NCBI GenBank assembly: GCA_034521465.1
Contig: JAXHMN010000016.1
Location: 1 to 64,000, forward strand
DNA length: 64,000 nucleotides
Source: SURF-28 sp034521465
GTDB lineage: Bacteria > Bacteroidota > Ignavibacteria > Ignavibacteriales > Melioribacteraceae
Reading direction: 5' to 3'
Within the stretch, counting starts at the first letter, position 1; every line of letters starts with the position of its first letter. Position numbers and translations under genes: made by a program. The notes under the pieces are model-generated. The model saw nothing but the letters and a program-made list of their open reading frames with translations. It did not search any database and was not told the DNA's origin. Below, piece after piece: positions 1-10,357 of the stretch.

Positions 1-2640
1 CGGTGTTGCAACAGACCGATATGGGAACTACAGAATGGACCGTGTACCTTTAGGCACTTATACTCTCAAGACCCGATATATAGGGTATGAAGAGTTCTCG
101 ACAGAGATCACTTTGTCGAAAGCTAATACCACTCTCGATCTCAACATTCAATTAAATCTAACTGCAGTAGAGTTAGAAGATGTTGTTGTTTCAGGTCTTT
201 ACGGCAAGGTCAAGTAAAAGCACTTAACCAACAAAATGAATGCCGCAAAATATTATGAATGTTTTATCAAATGAAGAGATGGAAAAATTTCCCGATATGA
301 ACACTGCAGAAGCTCTTCAGAGAATTCCAGGTGTCTCAATCACTAGAAGTCTTGGTGAAGGCCAGTTTATATTTTTAAGAGGTACCGAACCAAGGTTGAC
401 TAACGTAACCGTAAACGGACAAAAAATTGCTACCCCGCGTGAGCAAGTACAGGTTTATCGGTTTGGATATTGTAAATGCAAAAGCCAAATTTCAGCAATA
501 GAAGTCTCGAATCTCAGTACCCTGATATGGATGGATCCGCTATCGGTGGTACGGTTGATCTTGATTACAAGAAGTGCATTTGACTATGAAGGGTCGCGAA
601 TAAGGGTTAATCTTGGAAGTGGATACCAAGAATTAGGTGGACATCCATTATACCGTGGTTCGGTTAATTATAGTACTCTACTTGGTGAAAGCAAAACTGT
701 TGGCATAACCGTTGACGCGAGTTGGTATCGAAACTCTATAAACTCTCACTCAAATGAATTTGACTGGGATAATGTTGAGGATGTTAACGGAGATGAAATA
801 CCATTCGCGCTTGCAGATTATAGGCTTTACAATTACGAAACTGTTCGAGACCACTTTGGTGTCAACGCTCAGCTGGAATTTAGACCCTCGGACAACAGTC
901 GATTTTTCGTATCAGGTATGTATAACAGAAGAACAGATGATCTTACAAGAAATATGCTTCGTTACCGGATTGATAAAGGAGATTATCTGAATGCAACAAC
1001 AGTCAGCGATGCCCGGGCGGCGTTTGAACTGAATTACAGAAATGAAATTCAAAACCTTTACGGGGTTACCGCAGGCGGTGAAAATAATTTTAGGTCTGCT
1101 AACTTTAGATTATTCTTTCTCATATAGTCATGGTGAAGAAGAAACCGGTGAAGTTGGTCAGTTGAAATCCGAGTACCAAATAAGAGGTGATAAATTATGC
1201 CATAGGACCTTTCGGATAGAGATTTCCCTGGTATTAATATTGTTAATGTCGATCAAGATTTTATGCTGGATCCTGAAAATTGGAATGAGGATGGTCAAGA
1301 TTTCAGAGAAAGATCATCAAGTAATGATTATATCTTAGGTGCAGTGAACCTTAAATATCCTTACTACCTTGGTTCTTATCAATCGGAACTTAAAGCCGGT
1401 CTTAAGTTAACTATCGATCAAAAAGAGAGAAGCAGCAGGAGATATGATTACAATTGGCGCGGAGATGATCTCACTATGGCTAACTTTGGTGTTAGTGGTG
1501 ATGTTATCAGAGATTTCTTGCTTGATAATTATGTTTTTGGTCCGATAATGGAAGGGGAACCAACTGCCAATTTTCTTATGAGTAATATAGATCCAGATAA
1601 TGGTTTTAGAGTTGAACCTGTTAATGACGATACAGATGGTTTAGGCGGCACTTACGATGCCAGCGAAAATATTTACGCTGGTTATCTTATGACCACAATT
1701 AATTTCGATGACTTGATGGTCTTGGCCGGTGTAAGAGCAGAAATGACTCAAACGACCTATGAAGGATTAGACTTATTACTTGATGATGATGGTCAGATTG
1801 TCAGCAGTACAGCTGCAAGTAATGATAATGATTATACAAACTTATTCCCGGCGCTTCACCTAAGGTATAAGATTTCTCCTTATACAAACATCAGACTTGC
1901 ATATACTCAAGGTATTGCACGTCCGGATTATTTTGACCTTGCACCTTACCGCTGGATAATTCCGGATGATGATGAAATTGTAGCCGGTAACCCAAATCTA
2001 AAACCAACGGAATCAAAGAATGTTGATTTAATGTTCGGGCATTATTTCCAGGGAATTGGAGCAATAAATGCTGGATTATTCTATAAGAAACTTGATGATG
2101 TAATTTATGTTGCCGCCGAAAGAATTGAAGGTGGCTCTTATGATGGTTTTGACGAACTTAAAAAAGTTAACGGCGGAAGTGCTGATCTTTATGGTATTGA
2201 GCTTAGTTGGATGCAGCAATTTACTTTCTTGCCAGGCTTCTTAAGTGGATTTGGTATTTATGCAAACTACACTTACACTGAAACTGATGTGGACCTTACT
2301 TTCTCTGACAGAGATGTACTGCCTGGGCAAGCAGGTGACGTAGGTAACTTCGGTTTAAGTTATGAGCATGGCAACTTAACTGCAAAGACTTAGTCTGAAT
2401 TATACAGCTGAAGTACTTGTACAAGTTGAATCAGAAGAAGAATTTGATCGTTGGAATGATGAAAGAATTCAACTAGATTTTTCCGGTTCTTATGAATTTC
2501 TCCCGGATTTGAATTTTATTTAGACGTAATGAATATAACCAACTCTTCTCCAGCGAGTTTATTATCATGTAACAACTCGTCCGAGAGAAAATCAATATTA
2601 TTCCTGGTCATTACGCTCAGGTGTAAAAGTAACTTTATAA
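1..2640 (+). CDS. TonB-dependent receptor, 5' end outside window, frame-broken
   Basis: Outer-membrane receptor for energised uptake of a large ligand, probably a glycan. The visible part starts inside a carboxypeptidase-like regulatory domain (GTYTLKTRYIGYEEF, about 47-110), then a plug domain (FPDMNTAEALQRIPGVSITR, about 291-350) and a long beta barrel with typical late barrel text (GIARPDYFDLAPYRW; GNPNLKPTESKNVDLMFGHY). The barrel is read through to a terminal strand ending SLRSGVKVTL and stop at 2638-2640, beyond the first stop at 2393. Frame changes are needed near 210, 455-520, 1120, 1200, 2390 and 2515-2560; the protein text continues directly in the new frame each time. The sulfatase begins about 100 bp downstream, suggesting a shared nutrient locus. 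No SusD-like partner is seen. The family is clear; the ligand is unknown. Confidence 0.9.
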
Positions 2641-2662
2641 TTTCTTCATAAATCCTCTTCCA

Positions 2663-2693
2663 ACTCGTCGGAGTAGTTTTTACTCCGGCGAGT
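2663..2693 (+). terminator. Hairpin after TonB receptor, possible terminator
   Basis: A 13-bp inverted repeat (ACTCGTCGGAGTA / TACTCCGGCGAGT, one G-T wobble) closes on a 5-nt GTTTT loop, 23 bp after the receptor stop and 45 bp before the sulfatase start. There is no T-run after it, so intrinsic termination is uncertain; it could instead be an mRNA-stabilising or attenuating hairpin between two co-transcribed genes. Confidence 0.5.
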
Positions 2694-2737
2694 AATGAGG
2701 AAATAAGAAGTAACAATCAAAAATAATGGTATCATAT

Positions 2738-4211
2738 ATGAGAAGAAGACAATTTATATCTAATGTTGGTAAAGCTGGAGTCGGAGTTGCGGGACTCTCT
2801 GCTATGGGAGGTTTATTAAACGGATGTGCGGAAAAAGAAAACACTAAATGGAATGTGGTCTTTATCCTTGCAGACGATTTGGGATGGAATCAAGTCAATT
2901 ATCATGGTTTTGGTTTTTATGAAACTCCTAATATTGATAGAATAGCCGAGGCTGGAATTCAATTTACTGATGCATATTCAGCATCACCGGTTTGTTCGCC
3001 AACAAGGGCTAGCTTAATGACCGGTAAAAATCCTGCTAGACTTCATATGACGGATTATATACCCGGAAGTCCATACCCCTATGCAAAATTAAATAGACCT
3101 CCTGTTCCCGAATTTTTATTAACGGAAGGATTACCCGTTAAAGAAAAAACCCTGGCCGAGCCATTTAAAGAGCACGGTTATGTTACAGGGCATTTTGGTA
3201 AGTGGCATTTGTCAAAAGATAAAGAGTATGAACCCGGACGGTTAGGTGACCCGGGATCTCAAGGGGTTCGATGAGGTTTACACCTCCGTTAAACCGGGTT
3301 ATGATGACCCTCCTAATGATGCTCATCACGCCGAGCGAATTACCGAACACTCGTTGAAGTTTATTGAAAAACATAAAGATGAACCCTTTTTCTGTTATAC
3401 TACTCATCATGTTGTTCACAGACCATTAATCGAAAAAGATGATCTGGTGCAAAAGTATAAAGATAAACCATATTCAAACGATCCCGTTAATAACCCTATT
3501 ATGGGAGCTATGGTTGAAAGGATGGATACGGGAATTGGTCAAATCTTGGATAAACTTGATGAACTTAATTTAACAGAAAATACAATAGTCGTATTCTATT
3601 CCGACAACGGTGGATTTGAAATGCAGCAGGAACAAGATCCACTAAGAGGTGGAAAGGCTATGATTTTTGAAGGTGGTATTAAAGTGCCGTTCTGTGTTAA
3701 ATGGCCGGGTGTAATAAATCCCGGAACCGTTAGCAATACGCTGGTTACCTCAGATGACTTTTATCCAACTTTTGCAGAACTACTGGGTGAAAAAAGTTTG
3801 CCGAAAGATATTGACGGCGTTAGCATTATGCCGTTATTAAAAAGAACCGGTGATATTGATAGAGATTATTTATGCTGGCATTTTCCGCATTATCACCACT
3901 TAGGATATAAACCTGCTTCCGCGATTCGTGCGGGTAATTATAAACTAATCGAATGGTTTGAAGGAAGTTTATTTGGTGATGGCAAAACCTATGAACTTTT
4001 TAATGTTGAAAATGATCCTAGCGAGGTTAATGATCTTTCAGAGAAGATGCCTGAGTTAGCAAAAGATTTACTCGAAAAGCTGAGGGTATGGAGAAAAGAA
4101 GTTGGAGCTCAAGAGATGACCGTTAACCCAAATTACAATCCTGATAAAGCCGACTGGCGATTTAAAGACAGAAAGGGCTGGAAAGTTGTTGACGGTGTTG
4201 TTGTAACTTAA
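2738..4211 (+). CDS. Exported type-I sulfatase (formylglycine, Cys-type), one frameshift
   Basis: Hydrolyses a sulfate ester, probably on a glycan. The N-terminus MRRRQFISNVG carries a twin-arginine signal ending in a lipobox-like LLNGC, so the enzyme is probably a membrane-anchored periplasmic or surface lipoprotein; 2738 is preferred over the ATG at 2726 because it places the RRR at the very start. The metal-binding ADDLGW is near residue 46 and the modification motif CSPTR near residue 86, whose Cys is converted to formylglycine; FGKWHL follows and the second metal site SDNGG lies in the C-terminal half. The frame changes near 3240-3260 (after EYEPGRL), otherwise full length. The radical-SAM maturase needed to activate it anaerobically is encoded at 31367-32669. 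The sulfatase subfamily and substrate cannot be assigned safely. Confidence 0.93.
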
Positions 4212-4226
4212 AAATGAGAAATTATA

Positions 4227-5372
4227 ATGCAGAATATTACGATAAATTTTCCGCGTAAATTAACATTCGGTAACGGCTCAAGCGATGAATTCATAAAAGA
4301 TTATACATCGCTTGGATTGCAACGTTTGCTGATTGTAACAGCTGAGCCAATTCGAAAATTGGTTGATCCGGTTATATCGGAATTAAAATCGCGTGGAATT
4401 GAAGTAACGGTATACGATAATGTAAATGCCGAACCGGAAATTGAAGATTTAGAAGAAGTGCTCCGTTTTGCAAAGAAGAATAAAATTGATAGTGTTGCAG
4501 GAATTGGAGGAGGGAGTGTTCTCGACTTAGCTAAATTAGTTGCGGCAATGCTCAATTCGGAACAGTCAATTCATCAAGCATTTGGAATTGGAAATCTTAA
4601 GAGCAGAGTAATTTATTTGGCTTGTCTTCCAACTACATCGGGTACCGGAAGCGAGGTATCACCAAACGCGATACTTTTGGATAAAAGTGATAATCTCAAA
4701 AAGGGTGTGGTGAGCCCTTATCTTGTGCCCGACAGTGCATATGTTAACCCTTTATTAACAATATCTGTCCCTCCTCCTATAACTGCCGCTACAGGACTTG
4801 ATGCTCTTACACACTGTTTAGAAGAATACACTAATATTTTTGCCCATCCCGTCATTGATCTTTATGCTAAAGAGGGAATTAATCTCATTAGCCGCTATTT
4901 GAAGAGAGCTTATGATGACGGAAATGACATCGAAGCGCGTGAAAGAGTTGCACTAGGCAGTCTTTACGGGGGCATTGGCTTAGGTCCTGTTAATACAGCC
5001 GCTGTTCATGCACTCTCTTATCCTTTGGGCGGCGAGTTCCATATTCCGCACGGACTTTCCAACGCAGTTCTTCTGCCTTACGTAATGAAATTCAATATGG
5101 AAAGTGCAATCAAAAGATATGCTGAAGTTGCAATCGCTCTTGGTGCCGAGAGAGGCAAAGATGATTATGAAACTGCAAAAAACGGAGTTAATAAGATTTT
5201 TCAACTGTGTGAAGAACTTGATGTAGAGGTCAAACTTTCTGCTCTTAACATTCCTAAGGACGCAATTGAACGAATGGCAGAAGGAGCAATTAAAGTAGAA
5301 AGATTACTAAAAAACAATCCGAGAAATGTAACGCTCGAAGACGCAAAAAGAATTTATAATGAAGCATACTGA
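4227..5372 (+). CDS. Iron-containing alcohol dehydrogenase
   Basis: A 381-residue NAD(P)-dependent, metal-dependent dehydrogenase of the Fe-ADH family (PF00465), with the usual family length. The nucleotide loop GIGGGSVLDLAK is near residues 92-103 and TSGTGSEVS near 138-145. Metal ligands are visible as D and H in LDALTHCLEE (about 191-200) and two His in the region ending FHIPHG (about 260-270). It starts 15 bp after the sulfatase stop and runs without a break into the DapA/PdxA2/DUF1537 genes, so it probably interconverts an aldehyde or 2-keto sugar intermediate with an alcohol in an acid-sugar pathway. Family members act on lactaldehyde, propanediol, glycerol, maleylacetate and others; the specific substrate is not visible. 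Confidence 0.9.
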   Translation: MQNITINFPRKLTFGNGSSDEFIKDYTSLGLQRLLIVTAEPIRKLVDPVISELKSRGIEVTVYDNVNAEPEIEDLEEVLRFAKKNKIDSVAGIGGGSVLDLAKLVAAMLNSEQSIHQAFGIGNLKSRVIYLACLPTTSGTGSEVSPNAILLDKSDNLKKGVVSPYLVPDSAYVNPLLTISVPPPITAATGLDALTHCLEEYTNIFAHPVIDLYAKEGINLISRYLKRAYDDGNDIEARERVALGSLYGGIGLGPVNTAAVHALSYPLGGEFHIPHGLSNAVLLPYVMKFNMESAIKRYAEVAIALGAERGKDDYETAKNGVNKIFQLCEELDVEVKLSALNIPKDAIERMAEGAIKVERLLKNNPRNVTLEDAKRIYNEAY

Positions 5373-5388
5373 TAATAAGTGAGATGAA

Positions 5389-6311
5389 ATGAGAAAACAA
5401 AAAAATATTCCGGAATAATTGTTCCGATGATAACCCCCTTCAAAGATGATTATCAAATAGACATGGAATCCGTTGAAAGAATCATCGAAAATTTTATAGC
5501 TGGAGACAGTAAAACTCTTTTATTTGGTACGACCGGTGAAACTGCTTCAATCACTCAAAGACAAAAAAATGAATACGTAAAAGAAGTAATGAAAAAATTT
5601 GAGGGCAGAACACAAATTTATGCTGCTGTATCGGATAATTCTTTTGAAGATGCAGTAACAGCAGCAAAGACTTACATTGATGCAGGTGTTGAAGCTGTTG
5701 TTGTTCTGCTACCAGGTTACTACCCGATCACCGCCGATCAAATGTTAAATTATTATGAAAAGTTTGCGGAAAATATAAATGGTCCGATGTTTCTATATAA
5801 CATTCCGGCAACTACACATTTATCAATCACTTTGGATGTAATAGATAAATTAAGTTATCATGAAAGAATAATTGGACTGAAAGATTCAGAAAGAGATTAT
5901 GAAAGGTTAACAAGTTCAATTGATTTATGGAAAGACAGAGATGACTTTTCACATTTTATCGGATGGGGTGCACAATGCTTTAACGGAATGTGGCTTGGGT
6001 CCGACGGTATTGTTCCGAGTACAGGTAATTTTACCACTTCTGTTTATAAGGATATGTATCAAGCGGTTTTAAAAGGAAATAAAGAAAAGGGTGAACTGGC
6101 ACAAGAAATTTCCATGGAAATCTCTGCTGTTTATCAAAAGAATAAAATCCTTAGTGAATCTCTTCCTGCATTAAAAGTTATGATGAGCGAAGCAGGTCTT
6201 TGTGGTACTGATGTGCTTCTTCCGTTTACTAAACTTCCTGAAGATGAAGAATCAAAAATCCGAAACATAACCAGTGAATTGATTGACAAATATAAATTGA
6301 AATGGATTTAA
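5389..6311 (+). CDS. DapA/N-acetylneuraminate-lyase family aldolase, one frameshift
   Basis: Class I, pyruvate-dependent lyase/aldolase or dehydratase of the DHDPS/NAL superfamily. The Schiff-base lysine is in IIGLKDSERD and the catalytic tyrosine in FLYNIPATT; GTTGE is the conserved carboxylate-binding loop. The true start is probably the ATG at 5389 (MRKQKKYSGIIVPM); the frame breaks at a run of seven A at 5399-5405, leaving an apparent later start at 5427. Total length about 306 residues, normal for the family. Cytoplasmic. It sits between the Fe-ADH and PdxA2, so it is likely to cleave or dehydrate a 2-keto-3-deoxy acid sugar rather than make dihydrodipicolinate; a sialic-acid lyase role is possible but nanE/nanK-like neighbours are absent. 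Confidence 0.9.
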
Positions 6312-6326
6312 GGAGAATTTTTCTAA

Positions 6327-7367
6327 ATGCAAAATAAACCAATTATCGGCATTACGATGGGAGACCCGTCAAGCATTGGTCCCGAGATTGTAGTAAAAGC
6401 TTTCTCGAATAGTGATATACATTCCATTTGTAATCCTGTAATTGTTGGTGACGGAAGAGTTATCGAAAAGAGTGTCTCAGATCTCGGTATTTCAAAACCG
6501 ATAAAAAAAATCAACTCAATAGAAGATGCCGACTTTGAAAGCGATGTTATCAATGTGTATCATTTGGATTTAATTGAACCGGGTAAAATTGCAATGGGAA
6601 AAGTTTCTCAAGAAGCCGGTGAAGCCGCGTTCCAGTCCGTTAAAAAAGTTATCGAACTTGCTTTAGAGAAAAAAATTCATGCAACTGTTACCGGACCACT
6701 GCATAAAGAATCGATTAATTTAGCCGGGCATAAATATTCTGGTCACACGGAAATCTATGCACACTTTACTAATACAAAAAAGTATGCAATGCTTTTAGTT
6801 GAGGAAAACTTCCGAGTAATTCACGTATCAACACACGTGCCACTTCGGGAAGCCTGCGATGCTGTTAAGAAAGATAGAATTATTGAAGTTACCGAACTGA
6901 TCAATGAGGCATGTAATCAATTTGGAATTGAAAAACCAAAAATTGCAATTGCCGGTTTGAATCCGCACTCAGGTGACGGCGGTTTATTCGGCGATGAAGA
7001 AATAAACGAAATTACTCCTGCAATTAATGAATTAAAAAAGAAGGGAATTAATGTGGTTGGTCCTATTCCGGCCGATACACTATTCGCAATTGCGCGCGGC
7101 GGTGCATATGACGGCTGTGTGGCAATGTATCACGATCAAGGTCATATTCCCTTCAAATTGGTCGGTTTCCAATGGGATAATGAAAAGCAACAAATGAAAA
7201 GTGTTCGAGGTGTTAACATTACACTTGGGTTGCCGATCATCCGTACTTCTGTTGATCATGGGACGGCATTTGAAATTGCCGGTAAAGGTGTTGCCAGTGA
7301 AGACGCCATGGTACTGGCAATTAATTACGCTGTAACAATGGTAAAAAATCAGGACTCTACATTATAA
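6327..7367 (+). CDS. PdxA2-type 4-phospho-threonate/erythronate dehydrogenase
   Basis: A 346-residue PdxA-family metal- and NAD-dependent oxidative decarboxylase. Motifs: GITMGDPSSIGPEIVVKA at the N-terminus, GHKYSGHTEIYAHF, the His-containing HVSTHVPL, GLNPHSGDGGLFGDEE, and AMYHDQGHIPFK with the third metal ligand. It is followed 20 bp later by a DUF1537 kinase. From established work on DUF1537/PdxA2 pairs, the kinase phosphorylates a four-carbon acid sugar (D-threonate, L-threonate or D-erythronate) at C4 and PdxA2 oxidises and decarboxylates it to dihydroxyacetone phosphate. For that reason it is called as catabolic PdxA2 rather than vitamin-B6 PdxA. An A/G-rich Shine-Dalgarno (AAGGAGAA) lies at 6310-6317. 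Reading frame intact. Confidence 0.9.
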   Translation: MQNKPIIGITMGDPSSIGPEIVVKAFSNSDIHSICNPVIVGDGRVIEKSVSDLGISKPIKKINSIEDADFESDVINVYHLDLIEPGKIAMGKVSQEAGEAAFQSVKKVIELALEKKIHATVTGPLHKESINLAGHKYSGHTEIYAHFTNTKKYAMLLVEENFRVIHVSTHVPLREACDAVKKDRIIEVTELINEACNQFGIEKPKIAIAGLNPHSGDGGLFGDEEINEITPAINELKKKGINVVGPIPADTLFAIARGGAYDGCVAMYHDQGHIPFKLVGFQWDNEKQQMKSVRGVNITLGLPIIRTSVDHGTAFEIAGKGVASEDAMVLAINYAVTMVKNQDSTL

Positions 7368-7387
7368 GAAAATAACGGATAAGAAAA

Positions 7388-8557
7388 ATGATAGCTGTTA
7401 TTGCTGATGATTTTACGGGCGCAGCCGAGATAGCAGGTTTAGGTTTGCGCTACGGACTAAAAGTTGAAATAGAATCCCATTGTTTCACTAATTCTGAAGC
7501 TGATCTTTTAATTATTGCTACCGATACAAGATCATTAAGAAAAGAAGAAGCTTATAAAGAGGTTTACGAAATTACAAAACAGTTGAAGAATGCGAATTGC
7601 GAGTTTATTTACAAAAAGACAGATTCGGTTTTCCGGGGTCATATTTACCAGGAACTATCTGCAATGCTTGAGGCAAATGAATTTACAAAAGCACTTTTAG
7701 TTCCGGCTAATCCCTCTTTGGGTAGAAAAATTGAAGATGGAATTTACTATATCGATAACCTTTTTTTACACGAAACAAATTTCTCCGATGACCCTGAATT
7801 TGCTTTGACTACCTCAGATGTTACAAAGTTAATTAAATCCGATGGTGATATAATCGTATCGCTTTCTTCACCTAACGGCGAAATTAAAAACGGAGGTATA
7901 ACGATCGGTGAAGCAGTTTCAGAAAACGATTTGGAAAAGTGGGCGGGAAAAGTTAAACCCGAGATACTTCCGCAGGCGGCTCAGGTTTCTTCGCGGCACT
8001 GCTGGAATCATCCGGATATAAGAAAACCTTTAATTCTGATCCTATAGAATATCCGTTCGGTAAGAAATTTCTTTTTGTTTGTGGAAGTGCTTTTTCAAAG
8101 GGGAAATCATTATTAAAAGAAGGCAAAGCTTGCAATATTGTTAAACTGCCTATGCCGGATGATATCTTTTTTAATTCTTCTGAATGGGAAAAATCATTTG
8201 AGCAATGGTTGAATAATTTAGTTGATACCGTATAACATGAATAATGCTGCTATGATTGAAATTGATCAACCGGTTGTCCGAGAGGAAAAGTTCTTCCACT
8301 ATTTAAGAGAACAAATGGCGCAGCTCGTTCATCAACTTTTTAAACAAGTACACATTAATGAATTACTCATTGACGGAGGTGCTACTGTTTATGCAATTGC
8401 CGAAAAAATGGGACTTCAAAAATTCTTTCCTGTTCAAGAGTTAGCACCCGGTGTTATTCGAATGAAAATTGATGAGATCGATGATTTGTATGTAACAATA
8501 AAACCCGGCAGCTACTTATGGCCCGAAATGTTATTAGAATTACCATGTAAACAATAG
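7388..8557 (+). CDS. DUF1537 four-carbon acid sugar kinase, two frameshifts
   Basis: ATP-dependent kinase of the DUF1537 family (D-threonate/D-erythronate/3-oxo-tetronate kinases), about 390 residues when joined. The N-terminal substrate domain opens IAVIADDFTGAAEIAGLGL and contains YKKTDSVFRGH. The glycine-rich hallmark GGSGFFAALL is read only after a frame change near 7970; a second change near 8230 restores the C-terminal nucleotide-binding text LLIDGGATVYAIAEKMG. Reading straight through the first frame gives a false stop at 8047. Cytoplasmic, in line with PdxA2 (20 bp spacing) and the symporter (about 40 bp downstream). The product would be the 4-phosphate substrate for the neighbouring PdxA2. 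Family assignment is strong; stereochemistry of the substrate is unknown. Confidence 0.9.
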
Positions 8558-8596
8558 AAAAATTTCAATTTACAATAATGTTAAGGACTTAATCAT

Positions 8597-10174
8597 ATGT
8601 ATGACCAAACCCTACACTGGCTGGATTATGTAGTAATAATTATCTCATTATTGATCTCGTTGTACGTCGGTGCATACTTCGCCAAAAGACAGACCAGCAC
8701 ACAAAATTATTATGCCGCAAGCGGCTCGATACCTTCTTGGGCTGTAGGCCTTTCAATTCTTGCTACATTAATAAGCAGTGTTACGTTTTTAGCATACCCG
8801 GGTCAAGGGTTCAGCAGTAATTGGCTGCTTCTTGTGCAAGGTATTATGGTTGTTATCGTACTTTCCGGCTTAGTTTGGTTTGTCGTTCCTCTTTACAGAA
8901 AAGTTATTGGAATTAGTGCTTACGAATATTTCGAAAAGAGATTTGGTTTTTATGCAAGACTTTATAGCTCCCTTGCTTTTGCTTTTGCTCATGGCGCTAA
9001 AATGGGAACCGTATTTTTCTTAATGGGGCTGGCACTTTCTAGCATTATTGGGATTGATACCTATTTGATTATTTGGATAGTTGGTTTTGTTGTTATTTTT
9101 ATAACTCTTAAAGGTGGTATTGAAGGCGTAATTTGGCTCGATGTTATTCAAGGTTTTATGTTGATTGGAGGAGGATTGCTCGCTTTAGCCATTGTCTTCT
9201 TTACTGTAGATGGAGGTATTGTTGAAGTCGTTACTGTAGCTTTTGAGTATGATAAAATCAGTTTCGCACCGTATGATTGGGACTTTACAAAACTTACATT
9301 TATAGTCTTAGTTTTTAATGGTGTTTTTTATGGTATTCAGAAGTATGGTACAGACCAAACAATTGTTCAAAGATATTTAACCGCTAAATCGGAAAAAGGT
9401 GCAATTCGTGCAGCAATGACAGGTGTTGTTTTAAGTTTACCGGTTTGGACACTATTCATGTTTCTCGGCACAGCTCTTTTTGTTTACTACATGGCAACTC
9501 CAGAATCTCTCCCGGCTAATATTGCACCGGATGCGGTTTTCCCTTATTTCATTTTAACGCAGATACCTATTGGTTTAACCGGTTTTATAATTGCTGCTTT
9601 AATGGCTGCCTCAATCTCAAGTTTAGACTCTGATTTAAATTGCTTATCAGCTATTGCAGTTGAGGACTATTACATTCGTTTCAAGAAAGATGCTACTGAT
9701 GGGGATAAACTAAAATTCGGTAAAAGAATCATTATAATTGCCGGATTCCTTTCTCTCATCGCAGCTTCGACTTATGTTTATCTTGGAAGTGAAGGTATTT
9801 TGGAAATAATCTTTGGTCTATATGCAATATTCTCAGGTGGAGTAGCCGGTATTTTTATACTTGGAATATTCACAAAAAGAACAAATAAGCAAGGATTGTA
9901 TATAGGTATTGTTACTTGTATAATTTTTACTGCTTGGGCAGTTCTTACTTCAACAGACTTTGGAAGTGGAGCTTTGCTTGACTTAGGCGATTGGAATTTT
10001 ACTCATCATGAATATATGATGGGAGTATACAGCCATCTAATAGTGATTATTGTAGGTTATTTTTCCAGCTTTTTATTCCCCCATGCCAAAGTTAATGAAG
10101 ACTTTACGATACATGCATGGTATAAGAACCGGAAACAAAGAAGAATCGATACTAAGAATGATCCTACGGATTAA
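8597..10174 (+). CDS. Sodium:solute symporter (SSS family)
   Basis: Integral inner-membrane transporter of 525 residues with about 13 hydrophobic segments. The first helix (LDYVVIIISLLISLYVGAYF) is followed by QNYYAASGSIPSWAVGLS, typical of the SSS family, and by the Ser/Thr-rich ISSVTFLAYPGQGF. Late motifs include FIIAALMAASISSLDSDLNC, equivalent to the Na+-site helix with conserved Ser and Asp. It lies at the end of the Fe-ADH/DapA/PdxA2/DUF1537 series and probably imports their acid-sugar substrate together with Na+, by analogy with sialate and sugar symporters of the family. The C-terminus is charged and cytoplasmic. Reading frame intact. Confidence 0.93.
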   Translation: MYDQTLHWLDYVVIIISLLISLYVGAYFAKRQTSTQNYYAASGSIPSWAVGLSILATLISSVTFLAYPGQGFSSNWLLLVQGIMVVIVLSGLVWFVVPLYRKVIGISAYEYFEKRFGFYARLYSSLAFAFAHGAKMGTVFFLMGLALSSIIGIDTYLIIWIVGFVVIFITLKGGIEGVIWLDVIQGFMLIGGGLLALAIVFFTVDGGIVEVVTVAFEYDKISFAPYDWDFTKLTFIVLVFNGVFYGIQKYGTDQTIVQRYLTAKSEKGAIRAAMTGVVLSLPVWTLFMFLGTALFVYYMATPESLPANIAPDAVFPYFILTQIPIGLTGFIIAALMAASISSLDSDLNCLSAIAVEDYYIRFKKDATDGDKLKFGKRIIIIAGFLSLIAASTYVYLGSEGILEIIFGLYAIFSGGVAGIFILGIFTKRTNKQGLYIGIVTCIIFTAWAVLTSTDFGSGALLDLGDWNFTHHEYMMGVYSHLIVIIVGYFSSFLFPHAKVNEDFTIHAWYKNRKQRRIDTKNDPTD

Positions 10175-10203
10175 CTCGCTGATTTAATTCGGTATCCGGT
10201 AAT

Positions 10204-10242
10204 TTAACAGAATCTTGGAGGTGAAAATATTATTTCTGTTAA
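10204..10242. promoter_or_regulatory. 9-bp inverted repeat between symporter and sialidase-like gene
   Basis: Perfect arms TTAACAGAA (10204-10212) and TTCTGTTAA (10234-10242) are separated by 21 nt. The element lies in the 183-bp gap where the gene series pauses. It could be an operator for a dimeric regulator or a weak hairpin ending the upstream operon; there is no T-run, so a terminator is less likely. Confidence 0.4.
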
Positions 10243-10357
10243 GATGTCGGGAATGTTTCGTCTGATCGCTAGTTACTAGGTTTTTCTGAAGTACCATATC
10301 ATTCATTTTGATTATCAAATTAGTAAATACATAATAAATTTTTATAAGAGAATTGTA

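Noticed and set aside
5389..6311. Sialic acid lyase nanA
   Set aside because: No NanE, NanK or sialate transporter signature is present; the superfamily fold alone does not define the substrate.
6327..7367. Vitamin B6 pdxA
   Set aside because: It adjoins a DUF1537 kinase and acid-sugar genes, and no other pyridoxine gene is in the window; PdxA2 fits better.
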